DNA of 64,000 bases from Burkholderiaceae bacterium (GTDB lineage: Bacteria > Pseudomonadota > Gammaproteobacteria > Burkholderiales > Burkholderiaceae), in contig JAHFQJ010000009.1 in the NCBI GenBank assembly GCA_023266335.1, positions 1 to 64,000 of the forward strand. The letters run 5' to 3'. Every line of letters begins with the position of its first letter. The first letter of the stretch is position 1. Both the position numbers and the translations under genes were made by a program. Shown piece by piece: positions 49,090-58,734 of the stretch. A model generated the notes under the pieces. It was not told the DNA's origin, searched no databases, and saw only the letters and a program-made list of their open reading frames with translations.

Positions 49090-50016
49090 TTATTCATCAT
49101 ATCCATAAGCTCTAAGCCCAGCTTCATTATCTGCCCAACCGCCTTTAACTTTAACCCACAGCTCTAAATAAATCTTATGTCCAAAAATTTGCTCCATATC
49201 CTGTCTAGCTTCACTGCCGATTTGCTTAAGCTTTTCTCCTTTACTACCAATAATCATAGCCTTATGTGCTGGTCTTTCAACTAAAATAGTAGCAAAAATT
49301 CGTGATAGTTTTTTACCTTCTTCAAATTTATCAATTATGACTGTGCTTTGATAAGGCAATTCGTCGCCAGTTAATCTAAAGATTTTCTCACGGATTAACT
49401 CGCTGGCTAAAAAGCGTGCTGATTTATCAGTTAAATCATCTTCGTTATATATTGCCGGCTGGGCTGGCATATATTTTAAAAGAATTTCAAGCAGCCTTTG
49501 TATATCTTTTGGACTTTTAGCACTCATTGGAATTAATTCTTTAAACGCAAATTTATTCTGCATATCTTTAAGAAACGGCAAAAGACTTGGTTTATCTTCA
49601 AATGAGACAGTATCAACTTTATTACAAATTAAAATTACGGGAATATCATTCGGCAATAACGCTAATACTTGAGCATCAGCTTCATGAAATTGGTTTGCCT
49701 GCACCACCATTAAAATAATATCAACGCCCGAAATTGTGCTGTTTACAGTTTTATTTAATTTGCGGTTAAGTGCATTGCTGTGTTTAGTTTGAAAACCGGG
49801 AGTGTCTACAAATACATATTGTACATCTGGCTTAGTTTGAATGCCAATAATTCTATGTCTGGTTGTTTGAGATTTTCTAGAGGTTATACTAATTTTTTGC
49901 CCAACTAATGCATTAAGCAAAGTTGATTTACCGGTATTAGGCTTGCCGATAATAGCAATCATACCGCATTTATAATCTAGATTATGGCTAATTTCTGTAT
50001 TTTCTTGCATTTGCAT
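49090..50016 (-). CDS. era: GTPase Era
   Basis: 16S rRNA-binding GTPase for small-subunit maturation, 308 aa. GTPase motifs are GKPNTGKST (G1), [14 protein letters not shown] (G3) and CNKVD (G4). The C-terminal KH domain shows [20 protein letters not shown] and [14 protein letters not shown]. Rnc, its usual operon partner, is not in view; only the 61-aa gene follows. Confidence 0.96.
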   Translation of the reverse strand: MQMQENTEISHNLDYKCGMIAIIGKPNTGKSTLLNALVGQKISITSRKSQTTRHRIIGIQTKPDVQYVFVDTPGFQTKHSNALNRKLNKTVNSTISGVDIILMVVQANQFHEADAQVLALLPNDIPVILICNKVDTVSFEDKPSLLPFLKDMQNKFAFKELIPMSAKSPKDIQRLLEILLKYMPAQPAIYNEDDLTDKSARFLASELIREKIFRLTGDELPYQSTVIIDKFEEGKKLSRIFATILVERPAHKAMIIGSKGEKLKQIGSEARQDMEQIFGHKIYLELWVKVKGGWADNEAGLRAYGYDE

Positions 50017-50385
50017 TTGTATTTAGTAAGTAATGTTTATATTTAAAAGAATTCAGATGTTTTATCAATATAATGCTGTAGATTAACTTTATTATTGAAC
50101 TATTACAGCGGTTATATATCTATTTATACTTATTGTATGTATATTTTGTATTATCGCAATTGCTAAAAAAATTTAGCTTTTTTAATTAGTGCAGTTTATT
50201 TTGCAGAAATTAATGCTGGCAGCTCCATAATGTAATGATTACATAAGTTTAAATTTTTAATTAAAATTAAAAATCAATGATATAAAAAACATACTAACAC
50301 CGCATTATACCTTATACAAGCTTGTGTGTATATAGATTTTATAAGGCATATATGTTATAATCAGAGCCTAATTCGAGGAATAAAC
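50017..50385. other. Intergenic region between era and pal
   Basis: 369 bp. At 50340-50385 there is an extended -10 (TGTTATAAT) and GAGGA for pal. The stretch near 50180 (TTAATTAGTGCAGTTTATTTTGCAG) weakly resembles the interspersed repeat. No ORF seen. Confidence 0.4.
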
Positions 50386-50913
50386 ATGAAAAAAATCACG
50401 CTTTTAGTTTTGTCACTTTTTCTAACTGCTTGTGCAAGTAAAGTTCCGCTGCAGGATCCAAGTAAAAAGGATTTAACAAGCATTTCAGATAGAAATTCTA
50501 ACCAAAACTTAGCAGATTCAGTAAATTCACAGAATGTTGCTGCAGTAGATGTTACCAATTCTACTAAAAAGCCAAATATGATAACACCAGAGCCAAAAAC
50601 TATATACTTTGATACAGATAGTTACGCAGTTAAGTCTGAATTCCAAGAAATTATTACTAAGCACCAAGCATTTATTACAAAAAATAATAGCAGTGTTTTA
50701 CTTCAAGGGCATACTGACCAAAGAGGCACGAGTGAATATAATTTAGCATTAGGTCAAAAACGTGCTGAAGCTGTAAAAAAATCTTTGTTACTTTTAGGTG
50801 TAAAAGCTGAAAATGCAGAAACTGTAAGCTTTGGTAAAGAAAAACCAGTGCTTGATGAAAACAATGAAACTGCTTATAGAAAAAATAGACGTGTAGAAAT
50901 ATTGTATAAATAA
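50386..50913 (+). CDS. pal: Peptidoglycan-associated lipoprotein Pal
   Basis: Outer-membrane lipoprotein of the Tol-Pal system. The lipoprotein signal LVLSLFLTAC gives lipidated Cys16. The OmpA-like domain has YFDTDSYAVKSEF, LLQGHTDQRGTSEYNLALGQKRA and RKNRRVEILYK. The ORF track starts 20 residues early; ATG 50386 with GAGGA upstream yields the proper signal (175 aa). tolB is not directly upstream as usual, but cpoB follows. Confidence 0.95.
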   Translation: MKKITLLVLSLFLTACASKVPLQDPSKKDLTSISDRNSNQNLADSVNSQNVAAVDVTNSTKKPNMITPEPKTIYFDTDSYAVKSEFQEIITKHQAFITKNNSSVLLQGHTDQRGTSEYNLALGQKRAEAVKKSLLLLGVKAENAETVSFGKEKPVLDENNETAYRKNRRVEILYK

Positions 50914-50927
50914 AAAAGGTTTTAAAC

Positions 50928-51776
50928 ATGTTAGATTTATTGATTTTATCCAAAAAAATTTATATGAATATAGCTAAGTTTATTTTTTACGCATCAAGTG
51001 CATCTTTATTCTCGCTATCCATTTCTAATTATGCACATGCAGGTTTATTTGATGATAATGAAGCCAGACAAGCCATTCTTGACATGCGCACTCAAATTAA
51101 TCAATATAAACAAGAGCAAGATAATAAATATACTAAACTGCAGACAGCAATCTTATCGCTACAAAGTCAAATTGAAACACTACAGACACAAAGAAATTAT
51201 TTGAGCGGACAATCTGAAATAACCTCAAATGAATTAGCTAAATTAAAAGAAAATTACCAATTATTGGCAAATAGCTATACTGACCGTTTAAACAAAAATC
51301 AGCAGGATATAGATGAAATAAAGCAAAATTTGCAAAATATAAATGCCTATAGTAAATCAGGTACAGAAAGTCAAGCAAATGCTCAAAAAGAAAAAATATT
51401 TGATACGAGCGAATCATTTAATATAGCCTTAAAATACTTTAATAGCGGCGATTTTAAAAAAAGCGCAGAATCTTTTAATCTGTTGCTTTCTGACAACTCT
51501 AATGTGTCATTAATGCCGTTAATTGTGTACTATTTAGGTAACAGCTATTATGCACTTCAAAAATATAAGCCTGCTGCTGTGCAATTACAAAATTTTATCA
51601 ATAACTATGCGGAACATGAAAAATTACCTGATGTTTATCTGACTTTGGCTAGTATGTATATTGAAACTGGCGATAAACTTAACGCAAAAAGAACTCTTGA
51701 ATATATAGTAAAAAATTATTCTGGCAGTAGTGTTGGTCAAATTGCAAAAAAACGTTTAAATGAATTAAAAAAATAA
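50928..51776 (+). CDS. cpoB: Cell division coordinator CpoB (YbgF)
   Basis: Periplasmic Tol-associated protein of 282 aa: a signal peptide (hydrophobic up to SISNYAHA), an N-terminal coiled coil (about 55-135, rich in Gln) and C-terminal TPR repeats starting SFNIALKYFNSGDFKKSAESF. AAAAGG lies before ATG 50928; MNIAKF 12 residues later gives a neater signal but has no ribosome binding site. It follows pal by 14 bp, the conserved order. Confidence 0.93.
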   Translation: MLDLLILSKKIYMNIAKFIFYASSASLFSLSISNYAHAGLFDDNEARQAILDMRTQINQYKQEQDNKYTKLQTAILSLQSQIETLQTQRNYLSGQSEITSNELAKLKENYQLLANSYTDRLNKNQQDIDEIKQNLQNINAYSKSGTESQANAQKEKIFDTSESFNIALKYFNSGDFKKSAESFNLLLSDNSNVSLMPLIVYYLGNSYYALQKYKPAAVQLQNFINNYAEHEKLPDVYLTLASMYIETGDKLNAKRTLEYIVKNYSGSSVGQIAKKRLNELKK

Positions 51777-51788
51777 TATAGGTGAGTT

Positions 51789-52133
51789 ATGTTCAAATGG
51801 TTTTCTGCAAATTCTAAAAATATAAAAGAAGTACCAGAAGCAGCTTCTGCGGATACTAGTTTATTAGATCAAGATGATTTACAAAAAGCCCGCTATAGAT
51901 TAGTAGGCGTAGGCATATTATTTTTATCTGTATTAATATCTTTACCATTTTTGGTTAAAAGCCAAAACTATACAAATAAAAGTTTGAATATGCGTTTAAT
52001 TAATGAGCAGGGTAACTCAATTGATACAGAAACTTCTTCTAATAAAACATTCAAAAAAATTCCAATGAATAATATAGAAGAAAATAACACTCGTCATAAA
52101 CCGCAATCTAAAAGAAATAATAATAGTGTATAG
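51789..52133 (+). CDS. Short DedD-like membrane protein without SPOR domain
   Basis: The 114-aa protein has the N-terminal layout of DedD-like cell-division proteins: DDLQKARYRLVGVGILFLSVLISLPFLV (membrane helix about 40-56), then a short periplasmic Asn/Ser-rich stretch. Full DedD-like proteins end in a roughly 75-residue SPOR domain that binds septal glycan; here it is missing and the gene ends 31 bp before a convergent gene. It is either a truncated gene or an unrelated single-pass protein. It follows cpoB by 12 bp. Confidence 0.55.
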   Translation: MFKWFSANSKNIKEVPEAASADTSLLDQDDLQKARYRLVGVGILFLSVLISLPFLVKSQNYTNKSLNMRLINEQGNSIDTETSSNKTFKKIPMNNIEENNTRHKPQSKRNNNSV

Positions 52134-52163
52134 AATATTATAACAAATAATACCAATCTTAAC

Positions 52164-52991
52164 CTATTTATCATGAATTTGCTTTAGCTTTATATATTTG
52201 TAATAACTAGCAAGTGCGTTCATAAGTGCAATATTAAATCCTACGCCTTTATCAAGAAAGCCAAGTTTAACAATAAAACTTTTAATAAATGCACTTATTC
52301 CATGCATTACAGCTGTAATAAAACTAGATTTTTTATTTCTTTTATATAATTGCTCTGCCCCTAAACTTGAATACTGGTCTATTTTTTCTAATACTTGAGA
52401 AAATGAAGTATAACTGTAATGGTGCAATAATCCATTTATACAATTTATAGCCAAATTATTTTGTTTATCATACTGAATATGACTATTTTGATTAAATATT
52501 ACTTTTTCATGAACTTTATCATCACTAAATTTAGCATATTTTTTATTAAATAACCTTATAACTTTATCATTTTGCCAGCCGCTATAGTTAACTTGTTTTC
52601 CGCAAAAATAATTTAACCGCTGTATTTTGTACATACTACTTTCTATATCATCTAAATTATTATTAATGCAAATATCCTGAATACTTTGACAAAGTTCCAA
52701 ACTTACAACTTCATCTGCATCAATAGATAAGATGTAATCATTGGCAGTATAACTTAATGCAGTATTTTTTTGATAACCAAAGCCTTGCCAATCGCTATGA
52801 ATATAAGTTTGTATATTAATACCTATATTATTATCTGCAATATTTTTAATAATATTTAATGTATTATCCGTGCTTCCGTTATCTACAATAATAATTTCCT
52901 GCGCCCCTAGCAAAAGCAAACTTTCTAAACATATTTTTATATTTTTTTCTTCATTTTTGGTAATTAGAATAATGGATATTTTAGTTTTCAT
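52164..52991 (-). CDS. Glycosyltransferase family 2 (WaaE/KdtX-like)
   Basis: The 275-aa GT-A fold enzyme has ISIILITKNEEKNI, IIIVDNGSTDNTL and the DxD-type motif SIDADEVVSLEL. It then has YFCGKQVNYSGWQNDKVIRLF and DKVHEKVIF, as in the WaaE family that adds a sugar to the LPS inner core. The acceptor is not determinable. It starts 21 bp from the RsmI-like gene on the same strand. Confidence 0.8.
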   Translation of the reverse strand: MKTKISIILITKNEEKNIKICLESLLLLGAQEIIIVDNGSTDNTLNIIKNIADNNIGINIQTYIHSDWQGFGYQKNTALSYTANDYILSIDADEVVSLELCQSIQDICINNNLDDIESSMYKIQRLNYFCGKQVNYSGWQNDKVIRLFNKKYAKFSDDKVHEKVIFNQNSHIQYDKQNNLAINCINGLLHHYSYTSFSQVLEKIDQYSSLGAEQLYKRNKKSSFITAVMHGISAFIKSFIVKLGFLDKGVGFNIALMNALASYYKYIKLKQIHDK

Positions 52992-53012
52992 ATAATATTT
53001 GTTTGATTAAAC

Positions 53013-53762
53013 TTAAACTAACCACAAAAATATACAAGGTTTTTTATGTATATTTTCAATTATTTTTTTATCTATATTTTTCCAATCAAATACTGTTTTA
53101 CTAATAATCATTTGACCAGGCAATGTAATATCAGCAGCAACACATAATCTAGCATCTTCCTGCAGGTTTTGCAGTAAACTTTGCATAAATTGTACATTTC
53201 GGTATGGTGTTTCTATACATATTTGGGTTTGCTTTAAATTTTTGCTAGTTTTACTACTAGCTTGAATAGTTTGAGTGCGATGATTATTATCAATAGGTAA
53301 ATATCCATGAAATATAAAAGATTGCCCATTAAATCCAGATGCCATTAATGCTAAAGTTATAGAACAAGGTCCAACTAATGGCATAACTGGCATATTGATT
53401 TTATGTGCCATTTCTACAATTGTACTGCCCGGATCAGCAATAGCCGGCAGTCCTGCTTCTGAAAGAACTCCAATATTCTCGCTATTTTTTTGAGCCTGCT
53501 TTAAAAACTCTAAATTATCGCCCTCACCAATTACACAAATTTTATGCTGCTGAATTGGAATTTGTAATGGCAAATTTAAACTTTTTAAAAAAGCCCGAGC
53601 TGTTTTTGCATTTTCAACCAGCCAATTATTAGTATTTATAGCTATTTGCTGGATATTTAATGGAATATTATAGTTATAATAACCTTGCGGTAAATTTTCA
53701 TAGCCATTGTGCAAAGCATTGGGAATAAGCCACAATTTTGCTTCATTATTAGTAATTTGCAT
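53013..53762 (-). CDS. RsmI-like SAM-dependent methyltransferase (tetrapyrrole methylase fold)
   Basis: The 249-aa protein has a tetrapyrrole-methylase fold: GVLSEAGLPAIADPGS (the RsmI-type SAM loop, about 97-112), PLVGPCSITLALMASGF and SFIFHGYLP. It is shorter and more diverged at the N-terminus than RsmI itself (about 285 aa) and matches the second paralogue seen in betaproteobacteria. The target is unknown. It is preceded by murI (14 bp). Confidence 0.8.
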   Translation of the reverse strand: MQITNNEAKLWLIPNALHNGYENLPQGYYNYNIPLNIQQIAINTNNWLVENAKTARAFLKSLNLPLQIPIQQHKICVIGEGDNLEFLKQAQKNSENIGVLSEAGLPAIADPGSTIVEMAHKINMPVMPLVGPCSITLALMASGFNGQSFIFHGYLPIDNNHRTQTIQASSKTSKNLKQTQICIETPYRNVQFMQSLLQNLQEDARLCVAADITLPGQMIISKTVFDWKNIDKKIIENIHKKPCIFLWLV

Positions 53763-53776
53763 TTTATTATTTAGAG

Positions 53777-54631
53777 TTATAAGTAGTAAGTATTGTAAAG
53801 ATAGGAATTAAATTTATGTCTATCATGTTTTCTGCAGTTTTCGTTAACAAATTCCATTAAATGTTGAGAATTTAGACTGGATAACATTTTATGTTCAATT
53901 ACAATATTTTGTTTTTCATTAATATTAACATTTGTATTTTGTTCTAATAACGTATTTTTTAAGTGGTTAACTACTGCCTCTGCCGTTTCAATAAATTTAA
54001 TAGTTGGATATAGTTTGGAAAAAATATTTAATAAAAACGGATAATGCGTACAACCTAAAACAATTGTATCTACATTTTTTTGCATAAGAAAATCAATATA
54101 ATTTTTACATAAACTCACTAATTCTTGATTATTCATATGAATATTGCCGTTTTCTATAAGCTCAACCAAACCATTTGCAGCAAGCGGAAACCATCTAGGA
54201 ATAATATTAAATTCTTGCTGATAATTTAAAGCTAAGCCCTGCATAAGCTGATTAAAATCATCACTGATAATAGTGTTATGAGTAGCTAATATGCCGATAT
54301 GCTTATTTTTACTGATGCTAAGAGCTGGTTTAATGCCGGGTTCTACTCCAATAATTGGAATATGATTTATATGCGAACGTAAATATGCAATCGTATTTGT
54401 TGTAGCAGTATTGCAGGCAATAACAATTATTTTAACTTTTTGTCTGCACAAAAATCTACATAAATCTAAACTGCGCTGGCACAAAAATTCTTTAGATTTT
54501 ATCCCATAAGGAGCATATTTAGAATCAGCTAAATATATCGTCAGTTCAAAAGGCAAATCTTGCCATATTTGTTGTAAAATAGATAATCCGCCCAAACCAG
54601 AATCTAATACTCCAATAGCTTGCATACTCAT
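53777..54631 (-). CDS. murI: Glutamate racemase
   Basis: Makes D-glutamate for peptidoglycan. The 284-aa protein has DSGLGGLSIL (10-19), catalytic Cys73 in IACNTATTNT and Cys194 in VLGCTHYPFL. The loop PYGIKS is conserved. Residues beyond about 255 (NCRKHDRHKFNS) form an extended tail. Confidence 0.95.
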   Translation of the reverse strand: MSMQAIGVLDSGLGGLSILQQIWQDLPFELTIYLADSKYAPYGIKSKEFLCQRSLDLCRFLCRQKVKIIVIACNTATTNTIAYLRSHINHIPIIGVEPGIKPALSISKNKHIGILATHNTIISDDFNQLMQGLALNYQQEFNIIPRWFPLAANGLVELIENGNIHMNNQELVSLCKNYIDFLMQKNVDTIVLGCTHYPFLLNIFSKLYPTIKFIETAEAVVNHLKNTLLEQNTNVNINEKQNIVIEHKMLSSLNSQHLMEFVNENCRKHDRHKFNSYLYNTYYL

Positions 54632-54702
54632 TCCATCTGAATTTAGCTATACTAACCGGATTTCAAATATTTTAAACTTGATACAAAAAATAATACTATT
54701 CT

Positions 54703-55212
54703 TTATATTAAATCTTTCTGCATATTACGCGCGACTTCTGTTTGCTCCGCTCTGAACTGCTGCAGTTTTTGATATAACGCATAATCATGCATGGCTAAAA
54801 CTGCAATTACTTGTAATGCCGCATTAGTTGCACCAGCTTCACCGATAGCAAAAGCAGCAACTGGAATTCCTTTTGGCATTTGTACTATAGAATACAGCGA
54901 ATCCTGCCCAGATAAATATTTAGAGGGTACAGGTACACCAAACACCGGAACTATAGTTTTTGCTGCAAGCATACCAGGTAAATGAGCAGCCCCGCCAGCC
55001 CCAGCAATAATAGCTTTAATGCCTTTGCTATAAGCATTTTCCGCATATTGAAACATATCATCCGGCATACGGTGTGCTGATACAACTTTTACTTCAAATG
55101 GAATTTCAAATCTTTCCAAAATATCAGCGGCATGCTTCATAATATGCCAATCTGAACTTGAACCCATTAAAATTCCAGCTACGGGAGATAAATTATTATC
55201 CTGATTAATCAT
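54703..55212 (-). CDS. purE: N5-carboxyaminoimidazole ribonucleotide mutase PurE
   Basis: Purine synthesis step between N5-CAIR and CAIR. The 169-aa class I PurE contains GSSSDWHIM (18-26), SAHRMPD (45-51) and [11 protein letters not shown], as expected. Its partner purK is not next to it. The upstream 240-bp spacer holds a candidate RNA on the opposite strand. Confidence 0.95.
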   Translation of the reverse strand: MINQDNNLSPVAGILMGSSSDWHIMKHAADILERFEIPFEVKVVSAHRMPDDMFQYAENAYSKGIKAIIAGAGGAAHLPGMLAAKTIVPVFGVPVPSKYLSGQDSLYSIVQMPKGIPVAAFAIGEAGATNAALQVIAVLAMHDYALYQKLQQFRAEQTEVARNMQKDLI

Positions 55213-55252
55213 AAAATATCATATATCATATATAAAAACTAATGCTTGTAAA

Positions 55253-55280
55253 TTGACGGTGTTCCAATTAAAATTATAAC
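55253..55280 (+). promoter_or_regulatory. Promoter for the candidate small RNA
   Basis: TTGACG (55253-55258) and TATAAC (55275-55280) with 16-bp spacing. The base 7 nt after the -10 (55287) is exactly where the closing stem of the candidate RNA begins. Confidence 0.5.
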
Positions 55281-55286
55281 ATGCCT

Positions 55287-55424
55287 GCAGGAAAATATAT
55301 TCTATATTTAATATACCGAGATCAGCCATTCTGCTGTCAATCTTTTAAACAAAAAACAATGCTCTGCCCTATTTACACAGATCTTAGGCGTTACAAGATA
55401 GAACGCACCGCATATTCTTTCTGC
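55287..55424 (+). ncRNA. Candidate structured small RNA between purE and tatA (6S-like?)
   Basis: Three nested stems are visible. GCAGGAAAATAT (55287-55298) pairs with ATATTCTTTCTGC (55412-55424, one bulged C, one G-U). TTCTAT (55300-55305) pairs with ATAGAA (55398-55403). CCGAGATC (55316-55323) pairs with GATCTTAGG (55380-55388, one bulge). A long mostly unpaired tip remains. A closing stem that starts at +1, followed by internal loops, is like 6S RNA, though 138 nt is short. Identity is unproven; the promoter fit supports a real transcript. Confidence 0.4.
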
Positions 55425-55454
55425 CACAAAAAATTCTATTTACCAAGCTGAATG

Positions 55455-55640
55455 TTAACTTATATTTTCTTTGTTATTTTCAAGTTTTATTACTTCTTGC
55501 TGTTCTTGCTTCATTCCATCTTTGAAACCTTTAATAGCCGCACCTAAATCTTCACCGGCATTTCTTAGCTTTTTTGTGCCAAATAATAATGCCACAACTA
55601 CTGCAACCAAAATCCAGTGCCATAAACTTCCTGCACCCAT
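55455..55640 (-). CDS. tatA: Twin-arginine translocase subunit TatA
   Basis: The 61-aa protein has one membrane helix (about 7-20, [15 protein letters not shown]), the hinge FGTKKL, and an amphipathic helix [18 protein letters not shown]. The helix contains the conserved Phe-Gly pair typical of TatA. tatB and tatC, its usual operon partners, are not adjacent. AAGGATAATTT precedes the ATG. Confidence 0.93.
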   Translation of the reverse strand: MGAGSLWHWILVAVVVALLFGTKKLRNAGEDLGAAIKGFKDGMKQEQQEVIKLENNKENIS

Positions 55641-55677
55641 ATAAATTATCCTTTCTGCTAGACTAATCTGTATTTAA

Positions 55678-55722
55678 TATTTGCGAACTTCGTTGTCGTA
55701 AAATGAACTACAATTAGTGTAT
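55678..55722. repeat. Interspersed repeat, copy D (truncated, about 45 bp)
   Basis: TTGCGAACTTCGTTGTCGTAAAATGAACTACAATTAGTGTA, inverse orientation. It joins the two outer blocks of copy A with the centre deleted and lacks the far terminal repeat. It lies between lpxC and tatA. Confidence 0.65.
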
Positions 55723-55741
55723 TATTTAATCTAAAATATTT

Positions 55742-56680
55742 TTAATTCAGCAACTCTACGCATATATATCCATCATTTATCCAATTTTTTAGATTATCTG
55801 ATTCTTGATGAATTGTTGAATCAATTTCAATAATATCAAAAGCACCTTGCTGGCTAAATAACTTTCTTAACAGTTTATTATTAAGGGTATGACCTGATTT
55901 AAAAGCCTTATAATGACCTAAAATTGGATAGCCCGCTATATATAAATCACCAATTGCGTCCAGTACTTTATGTCTTACAAATTCATCAGCGTAACGCATG
56001 GTATCATTGTTCAAAATACGGTATTCATCCATAACAATTACATTATCAATGCTTCCACCACGCCCTAAACCAGCTTGACGCAATGCTTCAATTTCATGTG
56101 TAAATCCGAATGTTCTTGCTTTAGAAATGGTTTCTATATATGAATCTTTACCAAAATCTAAGCTAAATGTTCTAGCAGTTTTATTAAGTGCCGGATGTTT
56201 AAAATCAATTGTAAAATCTAGTTTAAAACCAGTATAAGGGGATAATTCTGCGTATTTATCTCCATCTTCAATTTTTACATTTTCTTTAATAGTTAACCAT
56301 TTTTTTGCTTGGTTTTGCGATATAATTTGTGCAGATTGAAGTAAATAAACAAAGGGGGCGGAACTTCCGTCCATAATAGGTATTTCAGCTCCGCTTACTT
56401 CTATGTATAAATTGTCAATTGCCAAACCACAGCATGCTGATAACACATGTTCTACGGTTGAAATTGAAATATCCCCATTTGATATGACAGTCGCCATATG
56501 CGTGTTGGCTACAACATCCGGATTAAGCTTAATATAAGAATCATTTTTTATATCGCTTCTTGAAAATAAAATACCTGTATTAACAGGTGCAGGCTTAAAT
56601 GTGATATTTATACGACCGCCAGCGTGTAACCCCACCCCCGATGTAGATACTATATTTTTAATCGTTCTTTGTAGAAGCAT
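55742..56680 (-). CDS. lpxC: UDP-3-O-acyl-N-acetylglucosamine deacetylase
   Basis: Zn enzyme, committed step of lipid A synthesis. The 312-aa protein has QRTIKNIVSTSGVGLHAG, the first Zn His in STVEHVLSA, EIPIMDGSSAPF, and the second Zn set HKVLDAIGDLYIAG with the catalytic His in GHYKAFKSGHTLNN. It follows ftsZ on the same strand, the standard end of the division cluster. Confidence 0.96.
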   Translation of the reverse strand: MLLQRTIKNIVSTSGVGLHAGGRINITFKPAPVNTGILFSRSDIKNDSYIKLNPDVVANTHMATVISNGDISISTVEHVLSACCGLAIDNLYIEVSGAEIPIMDGSSAPFVYLLQSAQIISQNQAKKWLTIKENVKIEDGDKYAELSPYTGFKLDFTIDFKHPALNKTARTFSLDFGKDSYIETISKARTFGFTHEIEALRQAGLGRGGSIDNVIVMDEYRILNNDTMRYADEFVRHKVLDAIGDLYIAGYPILGHYKAFKSGHTLNNKLLRKLFSQQGAFDIIEIDSTIHQESDNLKNWINDGYICVELLN

Positions 56681-56869
56681 ATAAATATTACCTTTATATT
56701 TGCTTAATTTTTACAGCATAATATGCTATAGACTTTTTTATAATACTAAAGTTGCACATACAAAAAACATTTTTTACAGAATATAGAATATATATAGCTT
56801 ATTTATAAAAACTAAAAGCAAATAATTAAAATTATTTACTTTTTTTAATAATATAATGTGTATACTACA

Positions 56870-58243
56870 CTAATTAGAATTATTATTACCATTATTAAGT
56901 TTCTGATTACGGAGAAAAGCAGGAACTTCAGCTAGCATTTCATAAGATGATTCTTTATTATGCTGATTTAAATTATTTTGTTTATTATTACCAGCTTGAT
57001 TATTCACACTAGAATTTTGTACATTTTTTTGCTGATTAGATGTGTTGTTCCATAATGGATTATTATTTATATTAGTGTTATGCGGCGGCTGATTATTAAT
57101 ATTTACATTACTGCCTTGGTTATTATTAGGCTGGCTGTATTGATTAGGATTTTGACTACCACTAAAGCTATTAATTGTGATAGGACCATGATTATTTGCA
57201 TGAATTGGATGTCTATCTTGCAGCTGATGAGCAGCATATTGTATAGATTTTTCTAAATCTATTTCATTTGTTTGCTCTTGAATTCTTGAAAATCCACCTA
57301 AACCAGTCGCTACTACAGTTACACGCAATGCATCGCCCATACTTTCATCATATACTGAACCAAAAATAACTGTAGCGTCTTTTGCAGCATAACTACGGAT
57401 GGTATTCATTACTTGTTTTGTTTCAGATAATTTAAGACTGCGGCTTGCAGTAATATTAACTAATATTCCTCTTGCACCGGATAAATCTACACCCTCTAAT
57501 AATGGGCTTGATACTGCGTCTTCAGCTGCAAGTCTTGCTCTGTCTTGACCGCTAACCGTGGCAGTTCCCATCATTGCCTTACCTTGCTCGCTCATTACAG
57601 TTTTAACATCCTCAAAATCTACATTAATTAAACCATCTACATTAATTATTTCAGCAATTCCTGCTACAGCATTATGTAATACATCATCTGCACATTCAAA
57701 ACATTTATCCATTTCTGCATCTTCACCCATTACAGAGAATAAACGCTCATTTAATACAATAATTAATGAGTCAACATGGCTTTGTAGTTCATTAGCTCCA
57801 ATTTCAGCAACATTCATACGTTTTAAACCTTCGAACTCAAAAGGTTTTGAAACTACGCCAACTGTCAAGATACCCATTTCTTTAGCAATTCTAGCTACTA
57901 CAGGAGCTGCACCGGTTCCTGTACCTCCGCCCATGCCTGCAGTAATGAATACCATATGTGCGCCGGATAACAATTGCTTAATCTCTTCCCTTGCTTCTTC
58001 GGCAGAGCTTTTACCAACTTCCGGTCTTGCTCCTGCTCCCAATCCTGTTTTACCTAAGCGTAATTTATGCGAAGCAGAGGAACGGTACAAAGCCTGAGCA
58101 TCTGTATTTAAGCAAATAAATTCAACACCTTGAACTTTTTTATTGATCATGTGTTGAACAGCATTATTACCCGCACCGCCGACACCTACAACTTTTATTA
58201 TAGTTCCTTGCGGCGACTCATTTTCAATCATTTGAAAGTCCAT
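56870..58243 (-). CDS. ftsZ: Cell division protein FtsZ
   Basis: Tubulin-like division GTPase, 457 aa. GTP loop GGGTGTGAAPVVA (about 105-117), the N-terminal VVGVGGAGNNAVQHM, the T7-type segment with NVDFEDVK, and the C-terminal partner motif EVPAFLRNQ. The linker (about 345-430) is unusually long and Asn/Gln-rich. Normally ftsQ and ftsA precede it; here no ftsA is next to it. Confidence 0.97.
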   Translation of the reverse strand: MDFQMIENESPQGTIIKVVGVGGAGNNAVQHMINKKVQGVEFICLNTDAQALYRSSASHKLRLGKTGLGAGARPEVGKSSAEEAREEIKQLLSGAHMVFITAGMGGGTGTGAAPVVARIAKEMGILTVGVVSKPFEFEGLKRMNVAEIGANELQSHVDSLIIVLNERLFSVMGEDAEMDKCFECADDVLHNAVAGIAEIINVDGLINVDFEDVKTVMSEQGKAMMGTATVSGQDRARLAAEDAVSSPLLEGVDLSGARGILVNITASRSLKLSETKQVMNTIRSYAAKDATVIFGSVYDESMGDALRVTVVATGLGGFSRIQEQTNEIDLEKSIQYAAHQLQDRHPIHANNHGPITINSFSGSQNPNQYSQPNNNQGSNVNINNQPPHNTNINNNPLWNNTSNQQKNVQNSSVNNQAGNNKQNNLNQHNKESSYEMLAEVPAFLRNQKLNNGNNNSN

Positions 58244-58734
58244 ATACGCTCCAGTTCAATTCGATTAGATTTAAGCAACTAATTTAATAGGTATATTTAT
58301 ATTATGTAAGCTATATAACTATACATATAATGACATATTTGATTCTATATTTATATAAGTATTTATACTTTATTTGATTTTGTTAATTCATTTCAGCCAT
58401 GTAAAATTCTAAATAATTTACCACAGCTTTATTTATTCCTAATACATACTCACACTAAATTTAGCCTATACTGCGGCTAATACTATGCTTTGCCGCTATA
58501 AGATGTATATACTACAATTATAGGTTTCCGCACAGACCAAATACTCAAATTATATGGTATATGTGCAGTATTATATTTCTAATAATAAATATTTTCATTA
58601 TAAAGTATTTCAATTACAAAAACTACTGTTTAATATTTGAATTGTCTCAATTTAAATAAGCGAGTAATTAATCATAATAATGATAAAAACCTAAAAAATT
58701 TACTTGATTTAAAAATTCAAATGTAATGAATACC
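58244..58734. other. Long intergenic region upstream of ftsZ
   Basis: 491 bp between psd and ftsZ, about 25% GC by eye. I see no coding remnant of ftsA, no clear hairpin and no RNA gene. It must contain the ftsZ promoter(s); several TATAAT-like strings exist and none stands out. Confidence 0.5.

Noticed and set aside
50175-50215. Possible fifth copy of the interspersed repeat (TTAATTAGTGCAGTTTATTTTGCAG).
   Set aside because: Only one end block is weakly similar, with no second end, so chance AT-rich similarity is likely.
56858-56882. TATACTACACTAATTAG at the ftsZ 3' end, resembling a repeat terminus.
   Set aside because: No partner end or internal block next to it.
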